64,000 nucleotides of DNA from Thuidium tamariscinum (taxonomy: Eukaryota > Streptophyta > Bryopsida > Hypnales > Thuidiaceae). Of the stretch, positions 24,514-36,438 are shown piece by piece; position 1 is the first letter of the stretch, and each line of letters starts with the position of its first letter. The stretch covers positions 3,782,001-3,846,000 of the forward strand of contig OX344751.2 of assembly GCA_947034885.2 (NCBI GenBank), in the 5' to 3' direction. The notes under the pieces were generated by a model that was not told the origin of the DNA, ran no database searches, and was given only the letters and a program-made list of their open reading frames with translations. The translations under genes were made by a program, and so were the position numbers.

Positions 24514-25602
24514 CCTGACCTTAAAGTCTGTAGATCTGAAACCGCACCTTCATCCACTAATTTGGAATTACTACTACTATGCTCCACATTTTCATCCTTT
24601 AACATAGTAATATATTGTAACTCTGATGTACGAGTACTATAGTGTAACTCTAATGTAGTACTATACTTAAACTCTGATGTAGTACAAACAGACCTTACTA
24701 ACTGATACAATTCCTTGAATCTAATTCTCTCGCCTCTAAATTACATGTACCTAAAAATTAATGGACCATATTTTCTTGGCTACCTGGATTTCTTATTAAG
24801 GACTTGTTACTTTTCATGTCTCTTATTTTATATGTAATTTTTTATAAATATTTATAAATATAACCCAAAAGGAATAAAATCCACCCTATATTCTACCACA
24901 CATATGTTCTAAAATGCAAGAAGTGACCCCCTTGAGAGTTCACCTAGATAGCTAGGCTTTGTAGCAACTATAAAATGTGTATCATTGATGATGCCGATGG
25001 CATTGGGGAATATGTATGAGCCTTGAATAGAAATTTTAACAATTTCCTATTTGCTACCACACTACACTTTTTTCAAGTGATAGAATAGCAACCATAACAT
25101 GTTTTGTGAACTTTAATAAATAGGCTATGAAAATATGGAATGTTACAATAGTATTTGTCCTAGACACCTTGGTTCTATAGGTTCCAAATATGAATAGAGC
25201 TATTTAGAATTACAACTATAGATCAAATTGAAGAATAATGCTAGCATTAGAGAAGATGTTGTCGTTTTATTATTATATATGTTCTATAATCTTTCACATG
25301 TTGTGGGTAACAACTTCAATTTTGCTTTGAACCTTTCATAGTTCATATAAAATATGTCATTTATCATGTATGATGATTTTCCTTTTTAATGATGTATGTG
25401 AAAATATTGTTGTAATAATAGACAATTGTGAATTGTAAAGACACCATCCATGAAGAAGTCATCACCACTTTCAAAAAAGCAGAATTGTTGGTTATTCCAT
25501 TTAAATGGAATTTATTATTTAGTTCTAGATGGAATAACCAATAATTTACTACATATAAATCATTCATTCCATCAATATAATTTTGTTCTTTATTTTGACT
25601 TT
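24514..25602. other. AT-rich intergenic DNA
   Basis: A few residues of helicase similarity continue just past 24513, then nothing is recognisable. A small inverted repeat of ttggttattccat lies around 25490-25545. Confidence 0.4.
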
Positions 25603-26252
25603 GGGTGATTGCAAGAAACACTTGACCTTTATTTTATCCCCTTGACCTCCACTAGGTAGTTTTTTGCTCATAACTTTTGCATCTTTTGTCCTATCAATTT
25701 GAAATTTGGAAAGGAGGTGTACACGAAAGTTTTATATGTTGTGTAATTTTTCAATTTTTTCAAAATTGGTTTACTATTTTTAAACTGCCCTCGATTGGTT
25801 GTCTACCTTGGCTATTTGGGGGGGTTTTAGTCCTATTTTTGACTCAAAAATCCGAATTTGAAGCCACAAATTCGACAAGTTGGAGGTCTACTAACATTTC
25901 AAGGATTGATAGTGAATTTTTATGAAAATAGTAAAATGTCTATTGTCCACATGGGGTCAAAGTGACCTTCCTTCGCACAAAGGCTACAAAGCTAAGAGGG
26001 AAAAACTTTTAGAAGAATTTTTTATTGGAATGTGAGCACAATTTTGTTTAAAAAAATGGATTTTTTAAAAATAATTTTTTGATTTTTTTTAATTATAAAA
26101 AATAAAAAGGTCCATAGACCTTTTCTTTGCTATTTTTTGTTCCTTGTATATGTCAAATGTGTTGTGTTGTCAGGATTGTGTAGTACTGCTAGTACTTTGC
26201 CAAAAAACATCATTTTTGAGCTAAAAATGTGAAGTGTTTCTTGCAATCACCC
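25603..26252. mobile_element. MITE with 4-bp duplication CTTT
   Basis: Its ends are perfect inverted repeats: GGGTGATTGCAAGAAACAC at the left and its complement at the right. CTTT flanks both sides (25599-25602 and 26253-26256). It is 650 bp and non-coding. The interior resembles that of the element starting at 62251 (both contain a cataacttttg stretch near the left end). Confidence 0.8.
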
Positions 26253-26256
26253 CTTT

Positions 26257-26959
26257 ATCAAATTTTTCTTTTAAGTATTTCAGTTTTATTTTTCTTCTTT
26301 TGCTTTGAAGACATACATTCTTAAAAATTATTTAAAAAATTATGTAACAAAAGTTTGTTTATTTTTTTTCTTTCACATTTAGAAATTTATTTTAAATTTT
26401 ATTGAATTTTATTTGTTGTCGATTTGGTGCAAATTTTTACTTTACATGGTATAGCTATAGAACTTGAGCACCATTAAAACTAAAAATTCTAATCTAAAAA
26501 GCTAATGTATTAGTATTACACTATTACTCTTACACTATTACACTATATCTTCACTATAAATTGCATACATTTTTAATAAAAAGAAAATTATTTAAAGACT
26601 TTGTAGTGACTATGATGTAAGACATGTACATATGGAAATTGTATGAATTCCATCTTTTGAATTACATGAGGCAATACAACAACATGCTAAAATTTAATGA
26701 AGCCACTCTGTATGTACTCAAACTTATAAAAGTCAAATAAGTGCATGAAAACAAAACAAATGAAGGCCAAATAGAACACTTACATGTCACAATGTGGATC
26801 AACTTGAACTTGTCTAGTTGGATTCCTAAATTCTACATAATTACCTCATTTAGAAGAAGCATGTAATCCCATGGATTGTTTTCCACTCTCCATTTTCCAC
26901 ACAACAAAAGGAGGGTACACCTTCATGGAAAAAGGCTTTTCTTTTAACTTTACAACTTT
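26257..26959. other. AT-rich DNA downstream of the TNL pseudogene
   Basis: No gene is seen. It includes a short ttacactatta microsatellite near 26510-26550. It would hold the 3' flank of the minus-strand TNL. Confidence 0.4.
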
Positions 26960-29496
26960 TCATTCTTCATACAAATGTTTCATTTGCAAAGAAGGTGTAA
27001 TAAGCCCTAATACTTCTAGCTTCTTCAAATTTCTGAAAGACTCAGGCCATCTCTTGATCAAATCATCTTTTCGAAACCACATCTTCAACTCACTATATTC
27101 AAGTGCCTCTATAAAATCTCCCAATGGTTCAAGGTCATTTGTACTCAATTCAAGCCAATGCAAATTTTTAGGAAGTGATGACAAAGAAATTAAACTACCC
27201 ATCCACTTCAATATACGCAATCCTTTCATGAGAGAAAGGTCAACTTGAATTCCTGCCTTCCAAGGAAGGACCAAAGTTTCAAGGGAATCTGGTAGTGGCT
27301 ACACAAACATATCCAAAGAATAATCAATTAAACTTATTAGAATTTTTGTTCAAATATTTCATGAATCAAATTAGGTAAAGATAAACTAAACAATAACATA
27401 TTACATACTTCTATTACTAAAACTAGAAGACTACACACACAACTCTCAGATCATCAATTAAATAACTAGGAAAAACATTACTTCTACACACTTTTAAGTG
27501 TTTGATCTAATATGTCACAAAAGAACTATGGAATAATACTGTATTCAAAAAATTGACCAAATCAAAGTTCAATAGTTACGAACCATATTTCATCCTTGTT
27601 TAATAATGTCAAGCATTCAAAACCCCACAAGTGTTTGCACACACCTGAATTTGTTCTTTCTTGTTTGGCTATGGCACGGCCCATGTCTCGCAAGAAGTCA
27701 TGCATGCACAATTTACCATCTTCAACTGTAATAAAGCCCTTCTCAACAAGGATCTTCACACCTAATGCTGACTGCTAACCTTGGGACCTCCAAACAAGTT
27801 TAGCCATCTCCACAGGTTCTCCCAATAATGCACATGCTATATCCAAAAACATTTCTTGAAATTGCCTTGGAAGAGTATCATAGCTTATTTTAAGAATTTC
27901 AAATAACTTCTTCTCATCGAATATAGTGCTATGATTCAACATCTCTAAAACTTCCTCCCAAATCTTTGCATCCTTCTGATCCCTCAAAAGAAACCCACAA
28001 ACCTTCAATACCAATGGAAGTCCTCCACACGCCATACTAACATCTCAAGTAAGACCTTTCAATCTTAGAGGTACATTCTTTTCACTTCCAAATGCATGGC
28101 ATGCAATGATACTTTGAGAATCTTGCACACTCAAGAGTTGAATGTCATAAGTGTAAACCTCATGATTCATATGAAAAGAAGTTGACTTCTCAAATATGCG
28201 ACGGTTTCGAGAAGTGACAATGCAAATGCTACCTTTCATCAACATTTTGCGTGACATCAAATAGTCCATCTCATCATCATCACGAACATCATCCAAAACC
28301 AAAAGAATTGATTTCTTCGACAACCTTTCTTCAAGAATAACCTTACCCCTTGATTTGTCTACAATATTGTGAATTGCATCATTCTCACACAAGGCCTTCA
28401 TAATATGATTTTGGACACTCATCACACCGCTTCGATTCACCTTCTCCACCACATTTTCCACATAACACCTGGCATCAAATCTTTTCTCCAATTGGTTGTA
28501 TAACTCTCGAGCCAAAGTGGACTTCCCAATTTCACCCATTCCCCACAATATCAACATCAACACTTTCTTCTCATCAACAATTTGAATGAGATTCTGAGCA
28601 ACTTGCTTCACACCTACAATACGATTATCCTCATCCAAAGGAAGGGACTCATTTGTCAATTCAACAATCTTTCCAACCACCTCTTGCACCAAGTTTGCTT
28701 CTGACCTACAAACAATATAAACAAAATTTCATTACCACCAAATGCATTGTCAAATTGAACATTGACCACAAATACTTCATAACATTTAGAGCATACTTGC
28801 ATATTTACCTCTTGTTTCCTACTTTGTGCACCCAACCATTGATCATTGAAGCTTGTTTCAAATCCGTTGTCCAATCCTCAATCATGGATTTATCATGCTT
28901 CTTTGTCAACTTCTTAAATCCTATAGCTAGTTGACCCTTTTGGACATAACGCACTTCCCATGGCTGAACATTGTAAAAGATGGGTAGCATCTTCTTTGAA
29001 GGACAATTCATAATTGCATGTAATTCTTTCAAACACCACTCTGATTCCGCAAACCCCACAGAAAAGATAACTAGGGCTAGGGGTGTTGTTTGGATTGCAT
29101 GGACAATGCATTTCCAAGAATCTTGGCCTTTACCAATAGATTTGCAATCCAAAAAGGGATGCAACCCAACCCCTATCAAAGAGGTGTACAAGAAACTCAC
29201 AAAACCCATCTTGGTATCAGGGCCTCTGTGACTTATGAAAACATCATAGTTCTCAAATTCATCTGCACCACAACCAATAATCAATCTACTTCAAAGATCA
29301 CCACATCCAAAAAGCATCAAATAATGTTTGCAATCACATCCAAAAGTGAGCAATATAAAGTTGTAAACAATGGTACTTCAAAATTAAATAAGAAAAGAAT
29401 AGGTTGGTGGTGAGACCAAGATTAAACTAATCGCATACCTTTAGGAACATGTAATCTCTTGGAAAGCCTTGTGTCACTCTCCACAACACTTGTCAT
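26960..29496 (-). pseudogene. TIR-NB-ARC-LRR (TNL) resistance gene, two nonsense codons
   Basis: Four exons in consistent phase: 29496-29439, 29262-28809, 28705-27580 and 27298-26960, giving 659 codons. Exon 2 encodes a TIR domain (DVFISHRGPDTK at about residues 26-37; WCLKEL with the Glu at about 99, the position known to be catalytic for NADase activity in plant TIRs). Exon 3 encodes NB-ARC: P-loop GMGEIGKST (usually GMGGIGKTT), kinase-2 LLVLDDV, CIVTSRNRR, CGGLPLVL, FLDIAC and the MHD motif (CMHDFLRDMGR). Exon 4 is a short LRR-like tail of about 112 residues, much shorter than normal. TGA at 28045-28047 and TAG at 27775-27777 interrupt NB-ARC while the downstream frame stays intact, so decay is recent. 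TNLs act in immunity; at most a TIR plus partial NB product could be made. Confidence 0.92.
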
Positions 29497-31810
29497 GATG
29501 CCTACTATAGATTTGGAAAAACTCGCCACCAATTGCAAGAATTGAAAAGCAATCTACAGATTTGACAACATACACAAGTTTGTAATTCACCCAACCCACA
29601 CAATTCACTCTTCATGTAACCTTGGAAAGTCAAATTCTAGAGGAATTCATGTCAGCAAAATAAATTACATAAATTATAAAGAAGTGAACTCACATACAAT
29701 GTCAACTAACCTCTTCTCAGCAAGTGGTAGCCTTCACAATGTGAGTGGAGTTCAAAGATACAGGCATACTATAGTTGCATGTTGCAACAAAAGTTTGCAG
29801 ACTTGGGTTTGTTGAGTGCATTTGTAGATCACATAACAAACTGTTCCCACGAGATACTAGAATCCTTCCTGAAACCACTACTTAAAATGGTCTTGAAAAG
29901 AGTATGAATATATCCCATGTAGATCAAATGGCAACAAGATCTATCACCTTTAACTCTTGAATCAAAGCCCATCACGAACTGTCTGCACAACTCACAACAA
30001 TACAGATCACAAACGCATCAAGATGGTATCAGCGACACAAAGGGTTGCTACTGAATTAAGGGTCCTAACATCATTCCTTTGTGATCTGGATACATCAAAA
30101 ACCAAATTCGTAATCAACAGTCACTACCAAACTAGATTACACAGCCTGATAAGAAAACAGAGACTACCCACAGACAAAAGAACTTAAGCATGTTCAGTTG
30201 TAACATTCGCTGGTGGATGCTGCAGAAAGCCTCAGCGTCTCCATCAAACAACCAACTTCTACAGCAAAACGACCAACACAACAAGGCAACAACGGGCAAG
30301 CTGAACCATTTCAAATTTCTCCGTCTTCAACGTTTTCCAATCCTTGTAAGTATGCCGATGCTTGAACCCTAGCGAACCAAGAGGCCCAACTTGGATCTCA
30401 AATCAAATTTAGCAGTTTTGAGTAGCTCATATGGGAACCATCTTTAGTCCCGGTCCAATTTTACATATTTCTGACAGCAAGAGCAATGTTCTTCATTGAA
30501 TCTAATGAATAACAATAAATAATGCTGAGAACAGGTGTTGGCAAACCTACATTGGTGGTTTGATCACGGCTTTGAAATAGTACTGACATGATCTAAACCA
30601 TTTCGACAATGCTCAACCAAGAAGGTCCCATAACTGAGCGCATCCCAAAGCATCGCTTTACGTGGAAAAGAGCACATTCATGAAACTGTTGATCATTTCG
30701 GCAGAAGTAGTGGCAAGACTTGTCAGTTAATGGACGTTCCACACATCATTCTCTCTAGATCTGCATGCCCATATATACTCACCGGAAACCGAATTTTAAA
30801 AACAGAATCGCTACAGGTACGAAATGAACTGCAAAACTAGAGATGAGAAAACGAGTCATAGGCATTTAGGCAAATTTGGTACATAATCATATGCCCTTGA
30901 ATACCGCACAAAGTCAAACATCCCAATCAGGTGTCCAACTTGACAAGCAAAATGACTGGCACAACAAGGCAAGGGATGCCAAGCTCAACTAGGGTTACAA
31001 GAAAACGAATCTTGGTATGTGTTACTACAGCTTCTAATTCGTCGGTAATCCGGCCGCTACAAGTTTCGTAAAGTGGCTCACAACCTTGTCATATCCGTGA
31101 ACATCAAAATGGCACAAATGGGCAATCGTATTCATATCAAGGTTGAAAATCCGCACCGGTGACAACACTGAGGACAAACATGTGACGCAGATTCCAGAGT
31201 GAATTGCGCCAGATCAAACACTGCGCATCGAACAGAGAAAACCCGACATAGCCACAAAATTGTTACAATAAAGAAAGAGCAGGGACTGATGAGCGCGACC
31301 TTCAAATCCCTGACAGAAGCGCATGATCTGTTGATACCGACACGCTCATACCGACAAACAGGTCGATAAAAACCCAAGTGCAGTACAAACCCTCCCGCAC
31401 AGAACTCAGCTCAAAGCTGCATAAAGACCAGAATCCCAACAGAACTAAAATTCTAAGCAACAAGAAAAGCACAAGGAAATCGTCACATGGTGAGACGGGG
31501 AAGAACTCAGCGAGGGTGGCGAAACAAACAAAGTACTCGTTGCAGACAAAGGCGAGTGAAAGTCTCCGGCGACCGTGTTCAGTCACCGGTCCCCACGAAT
31601 TTGCGAGCTCCCAAGAAGGAAAATCAATTACCTCGCATTATTGCATGAAATCGATTATTGCGTCGGTGCTTATGGTCGCCTTCACAACGCAACACGTCTC
31701 AAGAGCTTCATGTGGTTAGTGGAATTCCAAACGTTCCAAACATCCAAAAATTCGAATTCCAGGAGTCCCCAATCAGACGCAATAGACTCTGAATCCGACA
31801 CTTTCTAATC
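29497..31810. other. upstream region of the TNL, C-rich on the plus strand
   Basis: No coding segment is certain. 30.9-31.8 kb is less AT-rich than the surroundings and resembles a minus-strand leader or first exons, with open minus frames at 31132-31377 and 31302-31586 but no recognisable motifs. It may hold the promoter and leader of the TNL or a lost neighbouring gene. Confidence 0.3.
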
Positions 31811-32143
31811 AAAGCCACCGGGTTCACAATTTTTCATGGCTGCGGTATACTGCAAATTCTGTTACTATGGGGTTGGGTTTTTTTGGGTTTTTTTTTTAAC
31901 AAATGAAATGGTATTTCATTGCAATATTATGCTTTTAAATGCTCTCAGATAGTAGAAGTCAGACAGTGCCTGCCTCTTCTCAGGACAAAGTGACGAAGTG
32001 ATAAATTCTCCAAAACATTGACAACCATGCATGAATTTCTAAAGAAGTATTTGTGTCATTTTTTCTTAGAAACCATACAAAAACCATACTTGAAAACCAT
32101 ACTTGAAAAACTTTTGCACAAATCCTAAAAGGGGTACACTAGT

Positions 32144-32220
32144 CAGATGGGGTCAAAATAATCACTATCACAATCACTGAAGAGCATCGCACTTGGTCCC
32201 TGCCCTTGGAACTTTGCAGT
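32144..32220 (-). pseudogene. duplicated C-terminal exon remnant (copy 2)
   Basis: Read on the minus strand, a possible ttactag acceptor leads into GQGPSAMLFSDCDSDYFDPI and a stop. The last 15 codons match copy 1 at 16780-16833. A wider minus frame (32139-32441) is also open with a plausible segment (SGQAFRKRSLHELSRSGTV), but in a different frame. The parent protein is not recognised. Confidence 0.35.
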
Positions 32221-32562
32221 CTAGTAATCTCAGACACAGTTCCACTTCTGGAGAGCTCATGTAAGGAGCGCTTCCGAAATGCTTGACCACTGATGAAGGG
32301 AGGGCTAAGAACTCGCAGCAGACAAAGGATTGGTAACCAGCTTTGATTGTTTGCTCGAACTTGTTTCATCCACGAGCAGGATACTTTGTTCATAATCACA
32401 CAATATTCATCCACAAAGGCAACGATTACGAGAGTTTTCACTCATGGACAAAGCTGGTTATGTCCTGTAACCCACTTGCCGCCTCCCGGCAGCTTGAAGG
32501 TTACCTAGTCCATAGTTTTTTGAATAAATCATGTAGTTTAGGCTTAAGGGCCTTGGGGGATT

Positions 32563-32629
32563 AAGCATTTTAGTAGGAAGTACAATCATAGATGTAATAT
32601 CATAGATTGTACTTCCTACTAAAATGCTT
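32563..32629. repeat. 67-bp near-perfect hairpin
   Basis: AAGCATTTTAGTAGGAAGTA and the following CAATC are exactly complementary to the right arm (25 paired bases), with a loop of about 17 nt. No flanking duplication stands out. It could be a tiny foldback element or, if transcribed, a small-RNA precursor-like stem. Confidence 0.8.
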
Positions 32630-33990
32630 CTCAGTCACTCATAACCTCTTGGATTGATATGAAATTTTAGCCACACAAATTAGACTAAAATAGGCAACTT
32701 TTCAAAAAAAATGATTAGAAACAAACACCATGTGAGGAAGAAACAAGCTGCCAAAGTTCATTGCAATCCAAAAATGTTTGATTTTTTAACTACAAATTGC
32801 TTCCAAACATTCAAAACAACTTGGATTGCCATGATAATTTGACCACAATAACAAGACATCTAGAGGAACGCAATCCAATAAATTTTATTGAAAACAAACA
32901 TTGGATGAAGGAGATATAGGCCCCTGAAGTTGCAAGCATCAACTACAATTTGGTAAAATCAAATTGAACCTATGAACTTTGATTGGCTTCCAAAAAATTT
33001 GCACTTCTTGGATCAGCCTAAAAATTCACAGCTTTCCTGAGAAGTTTTATTGAATTTGGACATTGGATGCAAAAGTTATAGACTTATAGCACTTTGAATT
33101 GGACTTTCAAACTATATTAGGTTATATTTCAACTTCTTGGACATTGAGGGGTTAACACTTGAATCTTTTGGGATTTTGCACATTTTTTCTTATATATATT
33201 TAATCTCTAACTGCCTAGTCAACCATATATAGTCAATTTGAAATTTTAGGCTTATTTTTTTATAAGTAGTCAAATTTTTTTGACCATTTTAAGTTTTTGG
33301 GGGGTAGTTTTGAAGGTTAAATATTGAAAACTTTCATTTTTTTAGTGAAAAAAATCTATTTTTGATTATCGAGAGGTCTTTAAAGGCATAGATGTGGCAT
33401 TAGTGAAGAATAAAGCTTGCTAATTTTACTTCATTACCCAACTTTATTTAGAGCTTGCCAATTTCACTTGATTTGAGTTTTCAAGAAATTGCACTTATCT
33501 ATTAGCTTTGAAAATGATCCCTGTACAAAGAATAAAGTGTTTTTATGATTTTTTCCATTGAAAATTTCAGCGTAGAAGTGTTGATTTGGAGCTATTTGCA
33601 ATTTCTATTTGTAATTAAAAAAATTGCATGTCAACAAGTGCAAGGTGGATTGTGCAATGATGCTAGAGTATGAGCGGGGAACAATGAGCATTGAGCAATG
33701 AGTAATGAGCAATGAAACATGAATGCTCATTGCAAGAATGTTTTCTAAAAATAGACATGTTAGAGAAATAAATAGTATTATCAAATCCAAAAATAATAAT
33801 GTCAAAAAAATTAAAAATTTTAATTTTTTTTAAAAACTACAAAATAATTATATAAAATAGTTGATATTATAATGAAAGGTTGCATGAATGAACACCCATT
33901 CATTCATGTGTGAATGAACTTCATCCATGTCATCCATCCATCATCCATCGTTTATCATTCAATTTCCAAATTATTAAAAATTTTGCAACT
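32630..33990. other. AT-rich intergenic DNA with simple repeats
   Basis: No gene is seen. It contains a short array of (t)gagcaatga around 33680-33735 and catcc/gaat repeats around 33880-33960. A degenerate TTAA-element-like end (gaggggttaa) lies near 33146. Confidence 0.4.
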
Positions 33991-33999
33991 CATTATAAG

Positions 34000-34515
34000 C
34001 TTCTTTGAAACCAGAGGCTTTGAATCATCTATGCTCTTTAATATTGTCTCCCTAAAAGCCTCTTTGGAATCCAAAAAAGTCTTTTCAATTCAAAGAGCCC
34101 TTCTTTGGAGCCAAAGGGCTCTCCTACTATAGGCTTTTTTAGAACCTAAAGAATGCTCCTCGGATTCGAGGAGCTTTTGCTTAATATCGAAAGGCTTTTT
34201 TGGTATTAAGCAAATCGAAGGAGCATTTTTTGGTGCCAAAAAGGTCTTTCATTGAAACCACTTTGGAACTAAAATAAGGGTACTTCAAATCAATGAGCCC
34301 TTCATTTGTGCCAAAAAGCTCATTTAAAGCATCTTTGAATCGAAGAGGCCTTAAAACCATCATTGCTTTTTAATATTGTCTCCCTACAAGCCTCTTTGGA
34401 ACCCAAGGAAGATTCCTCAGATCCAAGGAGACTTTTTTGATACCCAAAACTTCTTGCAATGAAGGCTCCTCCGGATCCGAGGAGCCTTTTTTGGTGCCCA
34501 AAACTTCTTTGTATA
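34000..34515. repeat. array of short palindromes and direct repeats
   Basis: Short self-complementary units such as gctcctcggattcgaggagc and ggctcctccggatccgagga-gcc alternate with ttttttggtgcc(a/c)aaaa and cctctttggaacc(c)aa. A stretch tttaatattgtctccctaaa appears at about 34037 and again about 335 bp later. The array stops just before the CACTA element at 34563. No coding is present. Confidence 0.75.
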
Positions 34516-34593
34516 ATGAGTTATAGCTTTTCATATGAAACTAAGTTTTATAGAAGTGGATTCACTAGTAGAAAAAAACAGTGACCAAATTAA

Positions 34594-35519
34594 CCCCTAA
34601 AGTTCCTTCACTATGTTTTAACAAAAACTGCTCCAAAACTGCCATTTTTAGGATAGCTACCAAATTTTTTTTTTAAAAACATTTTTTGACATATGTAACC
34701 GTAGGATCTTTTAGTGAAATAGTTTGTAAAGATGTAGAAAAAATTTCAGAAATTTTCACCATGTAGATTGCAAGATATTAGTGTTTGAAGTTACAAAAAT
34801 CATTTTTTTTTCACTGCGAAAATCCGGGCAGCTGCACTTCAGAAGGCCACATTTGTATGAAAAAATGTCCAAAATGGTTGCAACTCTTTGGATTCATTCT
34901 CCAATTCAAGTTGGCTACATGCTTGAAAATTTTCATATCATTTGGAATTGTACAACATGTACAAAAAAAATAGTAAGTAGAAAGAAGTAGAGAATGATTC
35001 AAAATACTAAAATGGTAAAAATTTATTTATTGAATTGAAAAATGCCAATCCCAAAGGTTCAAATGTTGTAATAAACAACCTACACCCAATGTTTTAAATT
35101 TTTTTCAAAAATATTGAAAATTGAGTAAAATAAAGGACTTCAAAGTTTATTTTAGAGAAGAGAATCCATAACTACCCGCAAACTAAAATTCTTCATAACT
35201 TTTGACTTATTAATCCAAATGGAATGATTCAAAGCTTTCCATGTACATATAAATCTATAAAACCAATTTCAAATTTTTATTTCCAAAAAAAGTGATTTTT
35301 TCTGATCTGCCCAAACTGCCCGAGTTGAGAAACAAACAACGTTTTATGCGATAACTTTTCAATCATGTAGTCAAAAGTCACGAAAATTATTGGGCTTTGA
35401 AGATACTCCTCGTCCACACCTTCTATTAAAGTTTGGTTCCAAAATATGAAAATCTCTAGCCACACGTACCTGCCCGAAATCGCTATGTTGCCAAAAAAGG
35501 CATGTTGGTCCTTTAGGGG
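34594..35519. mobile_element. TTAA element (copy B, 926 bp), nested in the CACTA element
   Basis: TTAA lies at 34590-34593 and 35520-35523. The ends are CCCCTAAAGTTCC and, in reverse complement, CCCCTAAAGGACC. The interior is near-identical to copy D and to the reverse complement of copy C. The short ORFs inside (for example 34785-34973, shared with D) owe their conservation to recent copying, and no known domain is seen. The target TTAA is part of the CACTA terminal repeat, whose intact form is at the right end. Confidence 0.93.
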
Positions 35520-35769
35520 TTAACAAAACTCAACACAAAAGTGTTGATTTTTTTTGTTGATTTGGACGTGTTAATTTGGATACTTTTGAACACAAAAGTG
35601 TTGATTTTTTAACAAGAAAATGTCAAATTTTAACAAAAAAGAGTTGATTTTTTTTGTTAATTTGGACCATTTTTTTAAATATATTTTAAAAAATTCATAA
35701 AAATTTTCAACCTCTAGGAAGGTGCCATGTGACAACCTATCCATCTGCCACATGGCAACTATTGAGGAA

Positions 35770-35845
35770 GTGAGGCCACCGGGGTTTGAACCCGCGACCT
35801 CGTTGTAGGAGGCCAAGACTCTTGCCAAAGCACCAAGCACTCAAG
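35770..35845 (-). repeat. tRNA-like (SINE head-like) segment
   Basis: On the minus strand a B box GGTTCAAACCC within cgcgggttcaaaccccggtg follows an A-box-like ttggcaagagtcttgg by about 30 nt. This is the arrangement of an internal Pol III promoter in tRNA-derived SINEs. No full cloverleaf is apparent, so it is not called a tRNA gene. It sits inside the CACTA element. Confidence 0.55.
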
Positions 35846-35911
35846 ATGTGTGATTGTTAGAGAAGTAGAAATGTATTTAGATAGTTCTTTCGGGTGTTTT
35901 TCAATTCTTTT

Positions 35912-36272
35912 TTAAAGTCAGCAGACTTTAGAAGCGATTCAGACTTAGTAAACAAACTTTTTTGGAAAAACATTGAACTAAAAAAAGTTGATAAATAAAG
36001 TCTTCTTTCACCTCCAACAATTTTTTTGAGATTTGAATCTTTCAATCAAAAGTTATGAACAAAAATCAGAGAGGGGTGGAAATGAACATTTTTTTTTAAA
36101 ATTTTCAAACTCCCTCTCTGATTTTTGTTCATAACTTTTGATTGAAAGATCCAAATCTCAAAAAAATTGTTGGAGGTGAAATAATACTTTATTTCTCAAC
36201 TTTCTTTAATTCAAATTTTTTCCAAAAAAGTTCTTTTACTAGGTCTGAATAGCCCCTAAAGTCTGCTGACTT
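35912..36272. repeat. large palindrome 1 inside the CACTA element
   Basis: Arms of roughly 160 bp start and end with aaagtcagcagactttag and its complement. The centre lies near 36080-36110 and the arms contain cagagaggg, ataacttttgatt and caacaatttttttgaga. It is imperfect but clearly foldback, and non-coding. Confidence 0.8.
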
Positions 36273-36438
36273 TTCAAAAATCCGATTTGTGATGATTTAA
36301 TTTAAAAAGAAATCTACATTGTAAAATTAAGACTCCAAAGACTTATAAAGAAACAAAAGGATTAAAATTATACTTATATTTGAATTTGGAGTTGAGACAT
36401 ATAATTTTAATTATATTATTCTTTAACGTTTTTCCCAT

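Noticed and set aside
33130-33160. Right end of another TTAA element (gaggggttaa)
   Set aside because: No matching left end or interior similarity was found.
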